Notes: generated from the sequence alone by a model not told the origin. A stretch of DNA of 64,000 bases from Haliea sp. (GCA_002692965.1 NZNC01000029.1:248001-312000), one strand, 5' to 3'. Positions 33,054 to 45,508 are shown, numbered from the stretch's first letter. Made by a program: numbers and translations.

Positions 33054-34953
33054 GCGCGGCGGACGCCGGTCGATACCAGATGGGCGAGGTCCAGGCGCGC
33101 TCGCGAATCACCGGTCGGTGCTCGGGAGCACAGCAAGCCTCAAAGCCTTCGCCAAGGGTTGCGCGGTCGTCGCAGTCCACCGCGGCGGCGACGCACTGGC
33201 GCTGACTCCAGCGACAACTGGGGTTTTCCACCACGCGGCTGTAGTAGAACGCGGCCTGCTCCGGATCAAAATCCGGGTCCTCCCAGACGGCACACAGACT
33301 GGCGTGACCTGTCCCCTCGGGCTCGCAGGTGGCCAGGTTCACGCTGGCGTCACTGCGCGCCTCGCCGGCGACGTCGTAAACCCGCTCCCGGGTCTGCCCG
33401 TCCGCCCCCAGCCAGCCCTTGATCACCTGGATCTTCTGTAGCGGCAGGCCCGGGGCATCCGCCGTGCCGGGGTCCTGCTGCGCACTCAGCAGCAGGCGCA
33501 TCCGCCCGCTGTCGGCCCGGTTCAGCTCGCCCCCCATGGGCACTCCGAGGTCGTAGGCGGTTGCCAGCATATCCGGGGCCCCACAGAGGGTTGGCGGCAG
33601 ATCCGGGCCGGCAAACAGGCGCGTCAGGATTCGCGGCCCGCTGGTGGCATAGGCCTCCCGGCGGCGCATGGCCTGGAACAGCGCTTCCCGGGAGTTCTCT
33701 TCGGCCCACAGTACCGCCAGCCCGCCGGGGTTGTACTCCAGCTTGTCCGGCAAGCCCGGCGGCACCGCCCCGCGCGCCGGCACGCCGGCACCCCCGTGAC
33801 CCAGGAAGCGGTCTTCCTCCACCGCGCCCGGGGCACCCAGGTGGGTATCGGAACTGGCAATCACCCCCGTCTGGAAGGGGTTGATACCCAGCTCCGCCTG
33901 GAGGCCCAGACCCTGCTGCCAGACCTGACGCAGGAAGCCGGTCTGCGGCCCCGGGGGATTGTCGAAACCGGAGATATTGTCCTCGGGGAGCTGCTCGAAG
34001 GCACACAGCTCGTCGCGGGTCACAGCCGGGTCGAAAAAGCACTCCGAGGCGCCCTTGTGCTGCATGATCTCCACCAGCGGCTCCATGCGCCGGCGTTGGG
34101 CGGCAGCCGCGGCATCCAGGGGCTCGCGCTCTCCGCTCGGGTCGCCAAACATGAAGCCGGCACTGAGGTTGGAGTTGTGCGGGATCACCAGGCTGTCGCA
34201 GCCCTCGCCGCCGCGATTGCAGTCCGCCTCCAGGCGCGACCACAGCAGGCTGGCGGCGGGCGCGTCGATAAAGCTGATCGGCAGCGGCGGTACGGTCGCA
34301 TTGCGGAAGACCACGTTGCGGTGCAGGTTGCCCCCGCTGCGCGGCTCCGACCCGGTCCATTTGTAGCCGATAAACGTGGTGAAAGCGCAGTTCCCGCTGC
34401 GGTCGTTATGGGCCCGGGCCGCTTCCTGCATCTCCCGCCAGGGCGCCAGCGCCGCGGCCAGGCAGCGCTCGCCCTTGTCGCCGCACATGCCCAGGTGCTC
34501 GGCCTTCAGGGCCGCGGTGGCGTTGAACAGGTAGAAGGCCCCGCGCGGCCAGTGGCGGTAGAGCAGGCACTGCCAACTGTTGTAGCCGTCGATCTCGGGG
34601 GTCGTGCACATTTCCACCTCGCCCAGCAGCTCGGCATGGTCCGAGACCATGGCGAAATCCAGCGGGCGCCGCAGCTGCAGGGAGCGCTGCGGTCGGCCCG
34701 CCTCGTCCCAGGGCTGGATCCCCAGGGGCTCGCCGCGGGCGAAGCGGTAGGCCTGGTCCGGCGTGGTACGGGTACCCTGGGTGCTGGCATCCAGGGAGTA
34801 GCGGGTGTGCACGTGCAGGTCGCCGAAGAAAGCCTGGCGCAGGGGCTGGTGATGACTGCAGGGCGGGGCCGATGCTGGACCGGTGGCCGCTGATGCCGCA
34901 GAGCCGGCCAGGGCCCACAGCACAGCGGTCAGAAACGACCTGATACGACACAT
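33028..34953 (-). CDS. Secreted DUF3604 family protein (PHP-like metal-site motifs)
   Basis: A 641-aa exported protein. Signal at residues 1-23 (FLTAVLWALAGSAASA). The DUF3604 domain opens with FFGDLHVHTRYSLDA, an H-x-H metal motif as in PHP-superfamily hydrolases, followed by DFAMVSDHAELLGE and, later, GVIASSDTHLGAPG. These suggest a metal-dependent phosphoesterase- or amidohydrolase-like enzyme of unknown substrate. Its start codon abuts a 40-nt inverted repeat, and its 3' end overlaps the redoxin-like gene. Cysteine content is high for a periplasmic protein of this size (for example SRWSQRQCVAAA, CCAPEHR), suggesting disulfides. Confidence 0.82.
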   Translation of the reverse strand: MCRIRSFLTAVLWALAGSAASAATGPASAPPCSHHQPLRQAFFGDLHVHTRYSLDASTQGTRTTPDQAYRFARGEPLGIQPWDEAGRPQRSLQLRRPLDFAMVSDHAELLGEVEMCTTPEIDGYNSWQCLLYRHWPRGAFYLFNATAALKAEHLGMCGDKGERCLAAALAPWREMQEAARAHNDRSGNCAFTTFIGYKWTGSEPRSGGNLHRNVVFRNATVPPLPISFIDAPAASLLWSRLEADCNRGGEGCDSLVIPHNSNLSAGFMFGDPSGEREPLDAAAAAQRRRMEPLVEIMQHKGASECFFDPAVTRDELCAFEQLPEDNISGFDNPPGPQTGFLRQVWQQGLGLQAELGINPFQTGVIASSDTHLGAPGAVEEDRFLGHGGAGVPARGAVPPGLPDKLEYNPGGLAVLWAEENSREALFQAMRRREAYATSGPRILTRLFAGPDLPPTLCGAPDMLATAYDLGVPMGGELNRADSGRMRLLLSAQQDPGTADAPGLPLQKIQVIKGWLGADGQTRERVYDVAGEARSDASVNLATCEPEGTGHASLCAVWEDPDFDPEQAAFYYSRVVENPSCRWSQRQCVAAAVDCDDRATLGEGFEACCAPEHRPVIRERAWTSPIWYRPASAALREPPEPV

Positions 34954-34993
34954 GGTAAATTCCCGGGTCTGTTATTGTACCCGGGAGCTTACC
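34954..34993 (-). promoter_or_regulatory. Inverted repeat directly before the DUF3604 start codon
   Basis: Arms GGTAA-at-TCCCGGGT and ACCCGGGA-gc-TTACC pair over 5+8 bp around a 10-nt loop. The right edge (34954) touches the ATG at 34953, so the only SD-like GGGA sits inside the stem. A TACAAT (-10-like) lies at 34980-34975, spanning the loop edge on the minus strand. It is either a translational hairpin, an operator over a promoter, or the end of the cysG transcript. Confidence 0.45.
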
Positions 34994-35005
34994 AGATGCG
35001 CGGGA

Positions 35006-36421
35006 TCAGCCGGCATCCTGCCGCGGGGCAAACCAGCCCAGGTCACCGTGCAGGCGGACCACGTCGCCGACGATGATCAGCGTCGGCGCCTGTGGCATGG
35101 CGGCTGCAACCCGCTCGGGCATGTCCGCCAGGGTCCCGGTAATGGTGCGCTGGTCGGGCAAGGTGGCGCGCTCCACCAGCGCAACCGGCGTCTCCGCGGC
35201 CAGGCCATGCTGCTGCAACTGGCGGCAGATCTCCGGCAGCCCCAGCAAGCCCATGTAGAACACCAGGGTCTCCCCGGGGCGACACAGGGAGGCCCAGTCA
35301 TGGTCAACCCGGTCGCCCTTGAGGTAACCGGCGACAAAGCGCACGCTCTGGGCGTGGTCGCGATGGGTCAGGGGAATACCGGCATAGCAGGCGGCGCCGC
35401 TGGCGGCGGTAATCCCCGGCACCACCTGGAAGGGAACACCGTGCCGCGCCAGGAGCTCGATTTCCTCGCCACCGCGACCAAAGATGAAGGGATCGCCGCC
35501 CTTGAGCCTGGCCACCCGCCGGCCCTCCAGCGCCAGATCCAGCAATTGCTGGTTGATGTCCGCCTGGGGCACGCTGTGGTCACCGCGGCGCTTGCCGACA
35601 TAGCGGCGCTCGGCATCGCGGCGGGCGAGATCGACAATCTCGGGATTAACTAGACGATCGTAGAGCACGATGTCCGCCTGCTGTAGCAGGCGCAGGGCCT
35701 TGAAGGTCAGCAGGTCGGGATCCCCGGGACCCGCTCCGATCAGGTAGACCTCGCCCCGATCCAGACCCTCGCCCCGGGCGGCACCCTCCAGTGCCTGCTC
35801 GAGGTCAGCCGCGGCCTGGCTTTCGCGGCCGGCCAGCACCTGGTTCGCCAGCGGGCCATCCAGCAGCCATTCCCAGAAGCGCCGCCGCTGTTCCAGGTCG
35901 GGCAGCGCCCGGGCCACCGCCTCGCGCCAGCGGCCGGCGAAGGCCGCGACCCGGCCCAGGGAGGCCGGCAGCATGGCCTCAATCCGACTGCGCAGCTGCC
36001 TGGCCAGCACCGGGCTGGCGCCGCCACTGCCGATGGCCACTGTCAGCGGCGACCGGTCCACCAGGGCGGGAAAATAGACCGAACACAATGCCGGGGTATC
36101 GACCACATTGACCGCGGTACCCCGGGCCTCCGCATCCGCCGCGACCCGTGCATTGACAGCCGCATCGGGGGTCGCCACCACCACCAGCATGGCCTCACTC
36201 AGATCCCCGACACCTTCGTAGGCGCGCTCGATCAATTCGTGCTCCACATCCGCGGCGGCGGCCAGCTGCTCGCGCAACTCGGCGCCGATGGCCGGGGCGA
36301 CAACCCGCAGACGCATGCCCGCGGCCAGCAACAGGCGCGCCTTGCGCGCCGCCACCTGGCCACCGCCGACCAGCACGGCCAGCCGCCCGCGGGCGCGGTG
36401 AAACAGCGGCAGACTCTCCAT
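35006..36421 (-). CDS. cysG: Siroheme synthase CysG
   Basis: A 471-aa trifunctional enzyme converting uroporphyrinogen III to siroheme, the cofactor of sulfite and nitrite reductases. The N-terminal dehydrogenase/ferrochelatase half (VLVGGGQVAARKARLLLAAG, DTPALCSVYFPALVDRSPLTVAIGSGGASPVLAR) is followed by the SAM uroporphyrinogen methyltransferase half (GEVYLIGAGPGDPDLLTFKAL, GGDPFIFGRGGEE, YMGL). The ATG at 36421 lies one base after the serS stop (TGA-n-ATG), so translation is coupled to serS. Confidence 0.96.
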   Translation of the reverse strand: MESLPLFHRARGRLAVLVGGGQVAARKARLLLAAGMRLRVVAPAIGAELREQLAAAADVEHELIERAYEGVGDLSEAMLVVVATPDAAVNARVAADAEARGTAVNVVDTPALCSVYFPALVDRSPLTVAIGSGGASPVLARQLRSRIEAMLPASLGRVAAFAGRWREAVARALPDLEQRRRFWEWLLDGPLANQVLAGRESQAAADLEQALEGAARGEGLDRGEVYLIGAGPGDPDLLTFKALRLLQQADIVLYDRLVNPEIVDLARRDAERRYVGKRRGDHSVPQADINQQLLDLALEGRRVARLKGGDPFIFGRGGEEIELLARHGVPFQVVPGITAASGAACYAGIPLTHRDHAQSVRFVAGYLKGDRVDHDWASLCRPGETLVFYMGLLGLPEICRQLQQHGLAAETPVALVERATLPDQRTITGTLADMPERVAAAMPQAPTLIIVGDVVRLHGDLGWFAPRQDAG

Positions 36422-36422
36422 G

Positions 36423-37727
<1,305 letters not shown>

Positions 37728-37766
37728 TCAGTCATTACTCGAAACCCCGGCCAGCGGGGCGGTGAT

Positions 37767-38156
37767 TCACAGCAACAGGGTGCGCCCGAGGGCCAGGGCC
37801 AGCACCACGCCGAGCACGCAGCTCACCAGGCTGGCCAGCATGTAGGCCAGTGCCGTGGCGAGTGAACCCGCTTCCCACAGGGAAGCCGACTCCAGGGCGA
37901 AGGTGGAAAAGGTGGTGAACCCGCCCAGCAAACCGGTCATCAGCAGGGCACGCCAGGCCGGCGAGCCGCCGTGGCGCTCCACCAGCAGCACGTAGAGCAG
38001 GCCGATGGCAATGGAGCCGAGCAGATTGACCAGCAGCGTACCCCAGGGCAGCTGGGCCTGCGGCCAGCAGCGCGCGGCGGCGTAAACCACCAGATAGCGC
38101 AGGGCCGAGCCCATCGCGCCCCCCAGGGCCACCAGCGAGAGCGTATTCAGTAACAT
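37767..38156 (-). CDS. crcB: Fluoride channel CrcB/Fluc
   Basis: A 129-aa inner-membrane protein with four TM segments that exports fluoride as a dual-topology dimer. Family motifs: LGGAMGSALRY, GTLLVNLLGSIAIG and GLLGGFTTFSTF (fluoride-coordinating TM3 break). The ATG at 38156 gives MLLNTLSLVAL and follows AGGA. A TACAAT (-10-like) lies about 30 nt upstream. No fluoride riboswitch is evident in the 100-nt leader, but I could not fold it. Confidence 0.95.
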   Translation of the reverse strand: MLLNTLSLVALGGAMGSALRYLVVYAAARCWPQAQLPWGTLLVNLLGSIAIGLLYVLLVERHGGSPAWRALLMTGLLGGFTTFSTFALESASLWEAGSLATALAYMLASLVSCVLGVVLALALGRTLLL

Positions 38157-38256
38157 GGGTCCTGCCCCCTGTTTTGCCGCCCGCATTGTACAGGTTTTGC
38201 CGCGGACACGGCAGGCGGTCGACGCGGGCACCGGGCGCGCGGTCGGTACACCCGGG

Positions 38257-39588
38257 TCAGCGGGGGTAGCGCTGGCGGGGGCTGGCCCGGTCCCGCTCGC
38301 GCAGATACTCCAGCTTCTCGCGGATCTTCTGTTCCAGCCCGCGGTTCACCGGGTGGTAGTAGCGGCGATCCCTGAGGGCCTCGGGAAAGTAGTTCTCCCC
38401 CGCTGCGTAGCCGCCCTCCTCGTCGTGGGCGTAGCGATATTCCTCGCCGTAGCCCTCCGCCTTCATCAGCTGAGTGGGGGCATTGCGCAGGTGCAGGGGG
38501 ACCTCCTCGCTGCCCTGGGCGGCAACCTCGGCCCGGGCCGCGTTGTACGCCTGGTACACGGCATTGCTTTTCGCCGCGCAGGCCAGGTAGACCACCGCCT
38601 GGGCCAGTGCCAGCTCCCCCTCGGGACTGCCGAGGCGCTCCTGGACCTGCCAGGCGTCCAGGCACAGCCCGAGGGCGCGCGGGTCGGCGTTGCCGATGTC
38701 CTCGCTGGCCATGCGCACCACCCGGCGCGCCAGGTAGAGGGGATCGCAGCCCCCATCCAGCATGCGACAGAGCCAGTAGAGGGCGGCATCCGGCGAGGAG
38801 CCGCGCACGGCCTTGTGCAGGGCGCTGATCTGGTCGTAGAACAGGTCGCCACCCTTGTCGAAGCGGCGCAGCGAGGCCTGCAGCACCTCCGACAGGGTGG
38901 TTTCGGTGATCTCCCGCCCCTTCGCGGAGGTCTCGGCGAGATCGGCCGCCAGCTCCAGCAGGTTGAGGGCCCGGCGGGCATCGCCGTCGGCGGCGACACC
39001 GATGCGCTGCAGCAGTGCGTCGGTCACCCGCAGGTCGCCCCCCAGCTCTGCGGCCCCCCGGCGCAGCACCGCCAGCAATTCCTCGTCGGACAGCGCCCGC
39101 AGGCGATAGACCCGGGAGCGCGAGAGCAGCGCATTGTTCAGCTCAAAGGAGGGATTTTCCGTGGTGGCGCCAATGAAGATGACCGTGCCGTCCTCGACGT
39201 GGGGCAGGAAGGCGTCCTGCTGGGACTTGTTGAAGCGGTGCACCTCATCGACAAAGAGCACCGTGTCCCGCCCCTGGGCACGCTGCTGGCGCGCCTCGGC
39301 AATCGCCTCGCGGATCTCCCTGACCCCCGACAGCACCGCCGAGAGTTGCAGGAAGTGCGCGTCGGCACGGCCGGCAACGATACGCGCCAGGGTGGTCTTG
39401 CCCACGCCCGGCGGGCCCCAGAAAATCATCGAATGCAGCTGGCCGCGCTCGATCGCCTCGCGCAGGGGCTTGCCCGGCGCCAACAGGTGGGCCTGGCCGG
39501 CAAACGCCCCCAGATCCTCGGGGCGCAGGCGCGCTGCCAGGGGCCGGTAGCCGGCATCGGCACCGGCGAACAGGTCATTCGCCGTCAT
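38257..39588 (-). CDS. rarA: Replication-associated recombination protein A (RarA/MgsA)
   Basis: A 443-aa AAA+ ATPase related to clamp loaders and Holliday-junction motors, acting at stalled replication forks. Walker A is GPPGVGKTT, Walker B is LFVDEVHRFNK, and sensor 1 is FIGATTENPSF; the C-terminal MgsA-type domain ends with HPVNRGLEQKIREKLEYLRE. The ATG at 39588 lies 14 nt inside the end of lolA, so the two genes are coupled. Confidence 0.95.
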   Translation of the reverse strand: MTANDLFAGADAGYRPLAARLRPEDLGAFAGQAHLLAPGKPLREAIERGQLHSMIFWGPPGVGKTTLARIVAGRADAHFLQLSAVLSGVREIREAIAEARQQRAQGRDTVLFVDEVHRFNKSQQDAFLPHVEDGTVIFIGATTENPSFELNNALLSRSRVYRLRALSDEELLAVLRRGAAELGGDLRVTDALLQRIGVAADGDARRALNLLELAADLAETSAKGREITETTLSEVLQASLRRFDKGGDLFYDQISALHKAVRGSSPDAALYWLCRMLDGGCDPLYLARRVVRMASEDIGNADPRALGLCLDAWQVQERLGSPEGELALAQAVVYLACAAKSNAVYQAYNAARAEVAAQGSEEVPLHLRNAPTQLMKAEGYGEEYRYAHDEEGGYAAGENYFPEALRDRRYYHPVNRGLEQKIREKLEYLRERDRASPRQRYPR

Positions 39589-40201
39589 GGTAGAAGAGGT
39601 CGGCCTCCGGCGGCGGCGCAAAGTCGAAGTCCGCGGGGCTCAACTCGCCGCCGAAGCGCACATCGGCAAACTCGATGACCACCCGCTGACCCAGGTTATC
39701 GAGCACTTCCATGCCGCGGAACAGCTCGCCCGAGATATCCAGCGCCAGGGACTGGAAGCCCGCCTCCGCCGCGCGGGGTAGCAGCAGGAAACGCCCCCGC
39801 TCATCCCGTGCCACCGCATAATGTTGTGACAAGGCGTCGGCGTCCCCGCCCAGGACCTGCAGGGGCGAGAGGGCCTGGCTGTCATCCACCGGCCGGCGGG
39901 TAACCGTCTCCAGATCGCGGTCGTACTGCCAGAGGTAGTCGGGATCGGCAATGATCAGCTGGCTGTCCGGGCTAGTGATTTCCCAGGCGAAGTAACCCGG
40001 GCGCAACAGGCGAAAGCGCCCCGACGATTCCCCGGCCAGGCTGCCATCGGCGGCGTATTGTCGCTGGCTGAAGGCCCCCTGCATCTGCTCGATCGGGCGC
40101 AGGGTAGCCTGCAGGGCCTCCAGGGCAGAGGCCTCGGCCTGTGCCAAAACGCTGCCCAGCAAGCCGGCGAGGGAAAGAAAAAACGCTGCAAGCAATTTCA
40201 C
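39575..40201 (-). CDS. lolA: Outer-membrane lipoprotein carrier protein LolA
   Basis: A 208-aa periplasmic chaperone that carries lipoproteins from LolCDE to LolB. Signal at residues 1-24 (LLAAFFLSLAGLLGSVLAQAEA). The mature domain has the family pattern IEQMQGAFSQRQYAADGSLAGESSGRFRLLRPGYFAWEI, then IIADPDYLWQYDRDLETVTRRP. It lies 31 nt downstream of ftsK and overlaps rarA, the arrangement typical of Pseudomonas-type genomes. Confidence 0.95.
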   Translation of the reverse strand: MKLLAAFFLSLAGLLGSVLAQAEASALEALQATLRPIEQMQGAFSQRQYAADGSLAGESSGRFRLLRPGYFAWEITSPDSQLIIADPDYLWQYDRDLETVTRRPVDDSQALSPLQVLGGDADALSQHYAVARDERGRFLLLPRAAEAGFQSLALDISGELFRGMEVLDNLGQRVVIEFADVRFGGELSPADFDFAPPPEADLFYHDGE

Positions 40202-40232
40202 CAGGTGCCTCCCAGGGCATCAGCGGGACGGT

Positions 40233-42548
40233 TCATCCTTCCGGGGGGGGCGGCGCCAGCACTTCGCGCTGGCCGTTGCTGCCCATCTCGGAAACCACGC
40301 CGGCCATTTCCATTGCCTCGATCAGGCGGGCCGCGCGATTGTAGCCAATACGCAGCTTGCGCTGCACGGAAGAAATCGATGCCCGCCGGCTCTTGCACAC
40401 GTAGTGCACCGCCTCATCGTACAGGGCATCTTCCTCACTGCCTTCGTCACCGCTGCTGGCCTGGAGTTCCCCGGCGGTGACCGGTGTGTTGCTGCCCTCG
40501 TCCAGCAGGTCGTCGATGTACTCCGGCTCGCCGCGCCGCTGCCAGTCGGCGACGACCCGGTGCACCTCCTCGTCGGAGCAGAAGGCCCCGTGGACCCGAG
40601 TCGGCAGGCCGGAGCCCGGCGGCAGGTAGAGCATGTCGCCATGGCCCAGCAGCTGCTCGGCACCACCCTGGTCGAGGATGGTGCGGGAGTCGATCTTCGA
40701 GGACACCTGGAAGGCGATCCGGGTGGGCACGTTGGCCTTGATCAGCCCGGTAATCACATCCACCGAGGGGCGCTGGGTGGCGAGGATCAGGTGGATACCC
40801 GCCGCCCGCGCCTTCTGGGCGATACGGGCAATCAGTTCCTCGACCTTCTTGCCGACGATCATCATCATGTCGGCGAATTCGTCGATCACCACGACAATGG
40901 CCGGCAGATGCTCCAGCGGCGGCGCTTCCTGCTCCTCGTCGGTCATCGCCAGCATCGGGTCGGGCTGCCAGAAGGGGTCGATAATCGGCGTGCCCGCCTT
41001 CTTGGCGTCGTCCACCTTGCGGTTGTAGCCGGCCAGGTTGCGCACCCCCAGGTGGGCCATCAGCTTGTAGCGACGTTCCATTTCCGCCACACACCAGCGC
41101 AGGCCGTTGGCGGCGTCCTTCATGTCGGTAATCACCGGCGTCAGCAGGTGGGGAATGCCGTCGTAGACCGACAGCTCCAACATTTTCGGGTCCACCAGCA
41201 TCAGGCGGACTTCCTCCGGGGAGGACTTGTAGAGCAGGCTGATGAGCATGCAGTTGACGCCGACCGACTTGCCGGAGCCGGTCGTCCCCGCCACCAGCAG
41301 GTGGGGCATCTTGGCCAGGTCCGCAACCACCGGCTCGCCGGAGATATCGTGCCCCAGGGCCAGGGTCAGGGGCGAACGACTCTGGTCGAAGGCCCGGGAG
41401 GAGAGCACCTCGCGGAAATTGACGATCTCCCGGTCCTCGTTGGGAATCTCGATACCGACCACGGACTTGCCGGGTATCACTTCCACCACCCGCACGCTGA
41501 TCACCGCGAGGGAGCGGGCCAGGTCCTTGGCCAGGTTGGAGATACGCGACACCTTGACCCCCGGCGCCGGCTGGATCTCGAAGCGGGTGATCACCGGCCC
41601 CGGGTACACGGCCACCACTTCCGCGCTGATATTGAAGTCGGCCAGCTTGAGTTCCAGCAGGCGCGACATGCCCTGCAGGGCCTCCTCGGAAAACCCCTTG
41701 TCGGGGTCGTGTACCGGGGCGTCCAGCAGCCCCAGGGGTGGCAGCTCGCCGGTCACCGGGGCGTCGAACAGCGGCTGCTGTTTTTCCTTCTCCGCGCGGA
41801 CGCTTTTCTCCGGCTTCGGGTTGAAGGGCTTGATCTTGGGCGGGGTGCGCTGGCGGGTCTTTTCCACGTGCTCTTCGATCACCGCCTTGCGCGCCTCCAG
41901 GGCCTTTTCCCGTGCCCGCCGATCGCGCACCCGGTCTATCAGGGCGAGCACACGCAAGCGCAGCCACTGCCCGGCCACCAGGCTCCAGCGCCCGAGGCGT
42001 TCGCTCAGACGCAGCCAGCTCAAATCGGTAAAGACGGTTACCCCAAACAGGAACACCGCCAGCAGGATCAGCCGACTGCCGACCGGGTTGAAGGCGGCGA
42101 GGAAGGCGTCGCCAATGGCCTGACCGAGGATGCCCCCCGTGCCCTGGGGCAGGGCCAGACCGCCGCGGTCATTGAGGGCCGCCAGGGCGGTGCCCGAGAG
42201 CACCACCAGGACCAGGCCAAGCGCCCGGATACCCGCGGTCACCCAGTCGAAGACCGGGGCGCGATGCCGCTCGCGCAGGATCACCCAGGCGCGCCAGCCC
42301 AGCAGGGGCGGCAGCAGGTAGCCGGCGATGCCGATCAGGGAAAACACCACGTCCGCCAGCCAGGCCCCGGTGGGGCCGCCGGCATTGCGAATGCCCCCGC
42401 CGACCCCAGTAGCCGACCAGCCGGGATCGGCCGGACTGTAGGTCAGCAGTGCCAGCAGGAGGTACAGGCACAGCGCGGTCACCCCGATAAAGGCGCCCTC
42501 GCGCAGACGCGGCCCCAGCGTGCTCTGTGAAACGGCCTTCTCCGGCAC
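40233..42548 (-). CDS. ftsK: DNA translocase FtsK
   Basis: Septum-anchored DNA pump that moves chromosome ends to dif and activates XerCD. The N-terminal ~180 residues carry four TM segments ([20 protein letters not shown] and following). A short linker precedes the motor: [12 protein letters not shown] (Walker A), [12 protein letters not shown] (Walker B). The winged-helix gamma domain that reads KOPS is the C-terminal ~70 residues. The GTG at 42548 was chosen because GAGGGG lies 8 nt upstream; two earlier non-ATG codons (42557, 42590) are alternatives. At 771 aa it has the short-linker form, as in Pseudomonas. Confidence 0.95.
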   Translation of the reverse strand: MPEKAVSQSTLGPRLREGAFIGVTALCLYLLLALLTYSPADPGWSATGVGGGIRNAGGPTGAWLADVVFSLIGIAGYLLPPLLGWRAWVILRERHRAPVFDWVTAGIRALGLVLVVLSGTALAALNDRGGLALPQGTGGILGQAIGDAFLAAFNPVGSRLILLAVFLFGVTVFTDLSWLRLSERLGRWSLVAGQWLRLRVLALIDRVRDRRAREKALEARKAVIEEHVEKTRQRTPPKIKPFNPKPEKSVRAEKEKQQPLFDAPVTGELPPLGLLDAPVHDPDKGFSEEALQGMSRLLELKLADFNISAEVVAVYPGPVITRFEIQPAPGVKVSRISNLAKDLARSLAVISVRVVEVIPGKSVVGIEIPNEDREIVNFREVLSSRAFDQSRSPLTLALGHDISGEPVVADLAKMPHLLVAGTTGSGKSVGVNCMLISLLYKSSPEEVRLMLVDPKMLELSVYDGIPHLLTPVITDMKDAANGLRWCVAEMERRYKLMAHLGVRNLAGYNRKVDDAKKAGTPIIDPFWQPDPMLAMTDEEQEAPPLEHLPAIVVVIDEFADMMMIVGKKVEELIARIAQKARAAGIHLILATQRPSVDVITGLIKANVPTRIAFQVSSKIDSRTILDQGGAEQLLGHGDMLYLPPGSGLPTRVHGAFCSDEEVHRVVADWQRRGEPEYIDDLLDEGSNTPVTAGELQASSGDEGSEEDALYDEAVHYVCKSRRASISSVQRKLRIGYNRAARLIEAMEMAGVVSEMGSNGQREVLAPPPPEG

Positions 42549-43747
<1,199 letters not shown>

Positions 43748-43750
43748 CCC

Positions 43751-44467
43751 TTGGCCAGCATTCCCCGGCTGCGCCCCGGCGCCCCCTTTCCGCCCACCAG
43801 CCGGGCCCTGGACTACCCCAGCGGCCTGCTCGCGGTGGGCGGCGAGCTGACCCCGGAGCGACTGGTGGAGGCCTACCGCCAGGGCATCTTCCCCTGGTAC
43901 GAGCCCCCGCAACCGGTACTCTGGTGGACCCCCGAGCCGCGGGCGGTCCTGTTCCCCGAGCAACTGCATGTCGCGCGCTCCCTGCGCAGGACGCTGCGCA
44001 GGGGCAGCTACCGGGTCTGCTGCGACCGCGACTTCAGCGGCGTCATGAGCGCCTGCGCGGCACCCCGCCAGGGAGTCGAGGGCACCTGGATCACCGGCGA
44101 CATGCTGCGCGCCTACACGGCACTGCACCGGCGGGGGCTGGCCCACTCGGTGGAATTGCGGGATGCCGAGGACCAGCTGGTGGGCGGCCTCTACGGCGTC
44201 GCCCTCGGCCAGGCTTTCTTCGGCGAATCGATGTTTTCGCGGGTACCCAGTGCCTCGCGCATCGCCCTGGTGGCCCTGACGCGAATTCTTTCACTTGGCG
44301 GCTACCGGCTCCTCGACTGCCAGGTGGAAAGCGCCCACCTCTCCGGCATGGGTGCGACCACCCTCTCCCGTCTGGACTTTGAAGCCCTGCTTGCGCAAAC
44401 TGTGGAAGCGCCCGCGGATTCCTCCGTGTGGGCGTTCGAGGCCAATTGCGGAGAGCTGCTGACGTGA
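43751..44467 (+). CDS. aat: Leucyl/phenylalanyl-tRNA-protein transferase Aat
   Basis: Transfers Leu or Phe from tRNA onto N-terminal Lys or Arg of proteins, making them type-2 N-degrons for ClpS. The 238-aa product has the family motifs YPSGLLAVGGELTPERLVEAYRQGIFPWYE, WWTPEPRAVLFPE and GGLYGVALGQAFFGESMFS. The start is TTG at 43751, 3 nt after the trxB stop; it gives the expected MASIPRLRPGAPFP. It overlaps bpt by GTGA. Confidence 0.95.
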   Translation: MASIPRLRPGAPFPPTSRALDYPSGLLAVGGELTPERLVEAYRQGIFPWYEPPQPVLWWTPEPRAVLFPEQLHVARSLRRTLRRGSYRVCCDRDFSGVMSACAAPRQGVEGTWITGDMLRAYTALHRRGLAHSVELRDAEDQLVGGLYGVALGQAFFGESMFSRVPSASRIALVALTRILSLGGYRLLDCQVESAHLSGMGATTLSRLDFEALLAQTVEAPADSSVWAFEANCGELLT

Positions 44468-45174
44468 CCTCTTCCCTGCGCGACCTGAAGGTGTACACCA
44501 CCTACCCGCACACCTGCAGCTACCTGCCGGACCGCGAGGCCACCACCCTGTTTATCGACCCGCGGCAGGACATCGACCAGGCCCTGTACAGCCGCCTCTC
44601 CCAGCTCGGTTTCCGGCGCAGCGGCAGCCATATCTACCGACCCCACTGCGCCGACTGCAGGGCCTGCATACCGGCGCGCATCCCGGTCGAGCGCTTCCGC
44701 CCGGACCGCTCCCAGCGCCGCATCTGGCGTCGCAACCAGGACCTGCTGGTGATGCACAGCCAGGACATTCGCGACGAGGAAGCCTACGATCTCTACTACC
44801 GCTACATCGAGCAGCGCCACGCCGACGGCGACATGTTCCCCCCCGACCGCGAGCAGTACCTCTCCTTCCTCAACGACCCCTGGCGGGTGACCCGCTACCT
44901 GCGCTTCTACGATGGCGAGCAGCTGGTGGCGGTGGCCGTGGTGGACGAATTGGAGGATGGACTGTCGGCCATCTACACCTTTTTCGAGCCGGAACAGGAG
45001 CGCCGCGGCCTGGGTGTGTTCGCGATTCTCTGGCAGATTCAGCGCGCCCGGGACCTAGGCCTGGCCCACGTCTATCTCGGCTACTGGATCGAGAATTGCC
45101 AGAAGATGCGCTACAAGGACCGCTACCAGCCCCTCGAGCTCCTCGTCGAAGGCCGCTGGACCGCGTCGCGCTGA
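44464..45174 (+). CDS. bpt: Aspartate/glutamate leucyltransferase Bpt
   Basis: Adds leucine to N-terminal Asp or Glu, the tertiary-destabilising step of the bacterial N-degron pathway. The 236-aa product has the ATE/Bpt hallmarks: TYPHTCSYLPDREATTLFIDP, the cysteine motif HCADCRACIP, and FEPEQERRGLGVFAILWQI with YLGYWIENCQKMRYK. The GTG at 44464 overlaps the aat stop (GTGA). Together with aat, clpA and clpS it forms a local N-degron set. Confidence 0.93.
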   Translation: MTSSLRDLKVYTTYPHTCSYLPDREATTLFIDPRQDIDQALYSRLSQLGFRRSGSHIYRPHCADCRACIPARIPVERFRPDRSQRRIWRRNQDLLVMHSQDIRDEEAYDLYYRYIEQRHADGDMFPPDREQYLSFLNDPWRVTRYLRFYDGEQLVAVAVVDELEDGLSAIYTFFEPEQERRGLGVFAILWQIQRARDLGLAHVYLGYWIENCQKMRYKDRYQPLELLVEGRWTASR

Positions 45175-45249
45175 TTCCCACGGGGGTCTGGCACACGCCG
45201 CGCCTTTGGTGCAAAATGCGCCCCTGTTTTTTCAAGGGACCACTTGCGC

Positions 45250-45468
45250 ATGGCGAAAGAAGACCAGATCGAGATGGAGGGTGAAATCATCGACACCCTT
45301 CCCAACACCATGTTCCGGGTCAAACTGGAAAATGGCCACGTCGTGACCGCTCACATTTCCGGAAAGATGCGCAAGCATTACATCCGGATCCTGACCGGTG
45401 ACAAGGTACGCGTGGAACTGACCCCCTACGACCTGACCAAGGGTCGCATCACCTACCGGGAGCGCTGA
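45250..45468 (+). CDS. infA: Translation initiation factor IF-1
   Basis: A 72-aa OB-fold protein that blocks the ribosomal A site during initiation. It is nearly identical to the enterobacterial protein: [35 protein letters not shown], and [24 protein letters not shown]. The ATG at 45250 follows AAGGGA. The gene lies between bpt and the convergent clpA, as in Pseudomonas. Confidence 0.98.
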   Translation: MAKEDQIEMEGEIIDTLPNTMFRVKLENGHVVTAHISGKMRKHYIRILTGDKVRVELTPYDLTKGRITYRER

Positions 45469-45474
45469 TCGCGG

Positions 45475-45508
45475 CGCGCCAGCCCCGACGCACGGCAGGG
45501 GTGGCGCG
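45475..45508. terminator. Convergent hairpin between infA and clpA
   Basis: CGCGCCAGCCCC pairs with GGGGTGGCGCG (11 bp, one bulge) around an 11-nt loop, in the 55-nt gap between convergent infA and clpA. No U-tract is present, so rho-independent termination is only likely from stem strength and position. Confidence 0.45.

Noticed and set aside
45175-45249. Possible tRNA or sigma-54 site before infA
   Set aside because: No cloverleaf arms or TTGC at the right distance from TGGCAC were found; the six-T run has no good stem before it.
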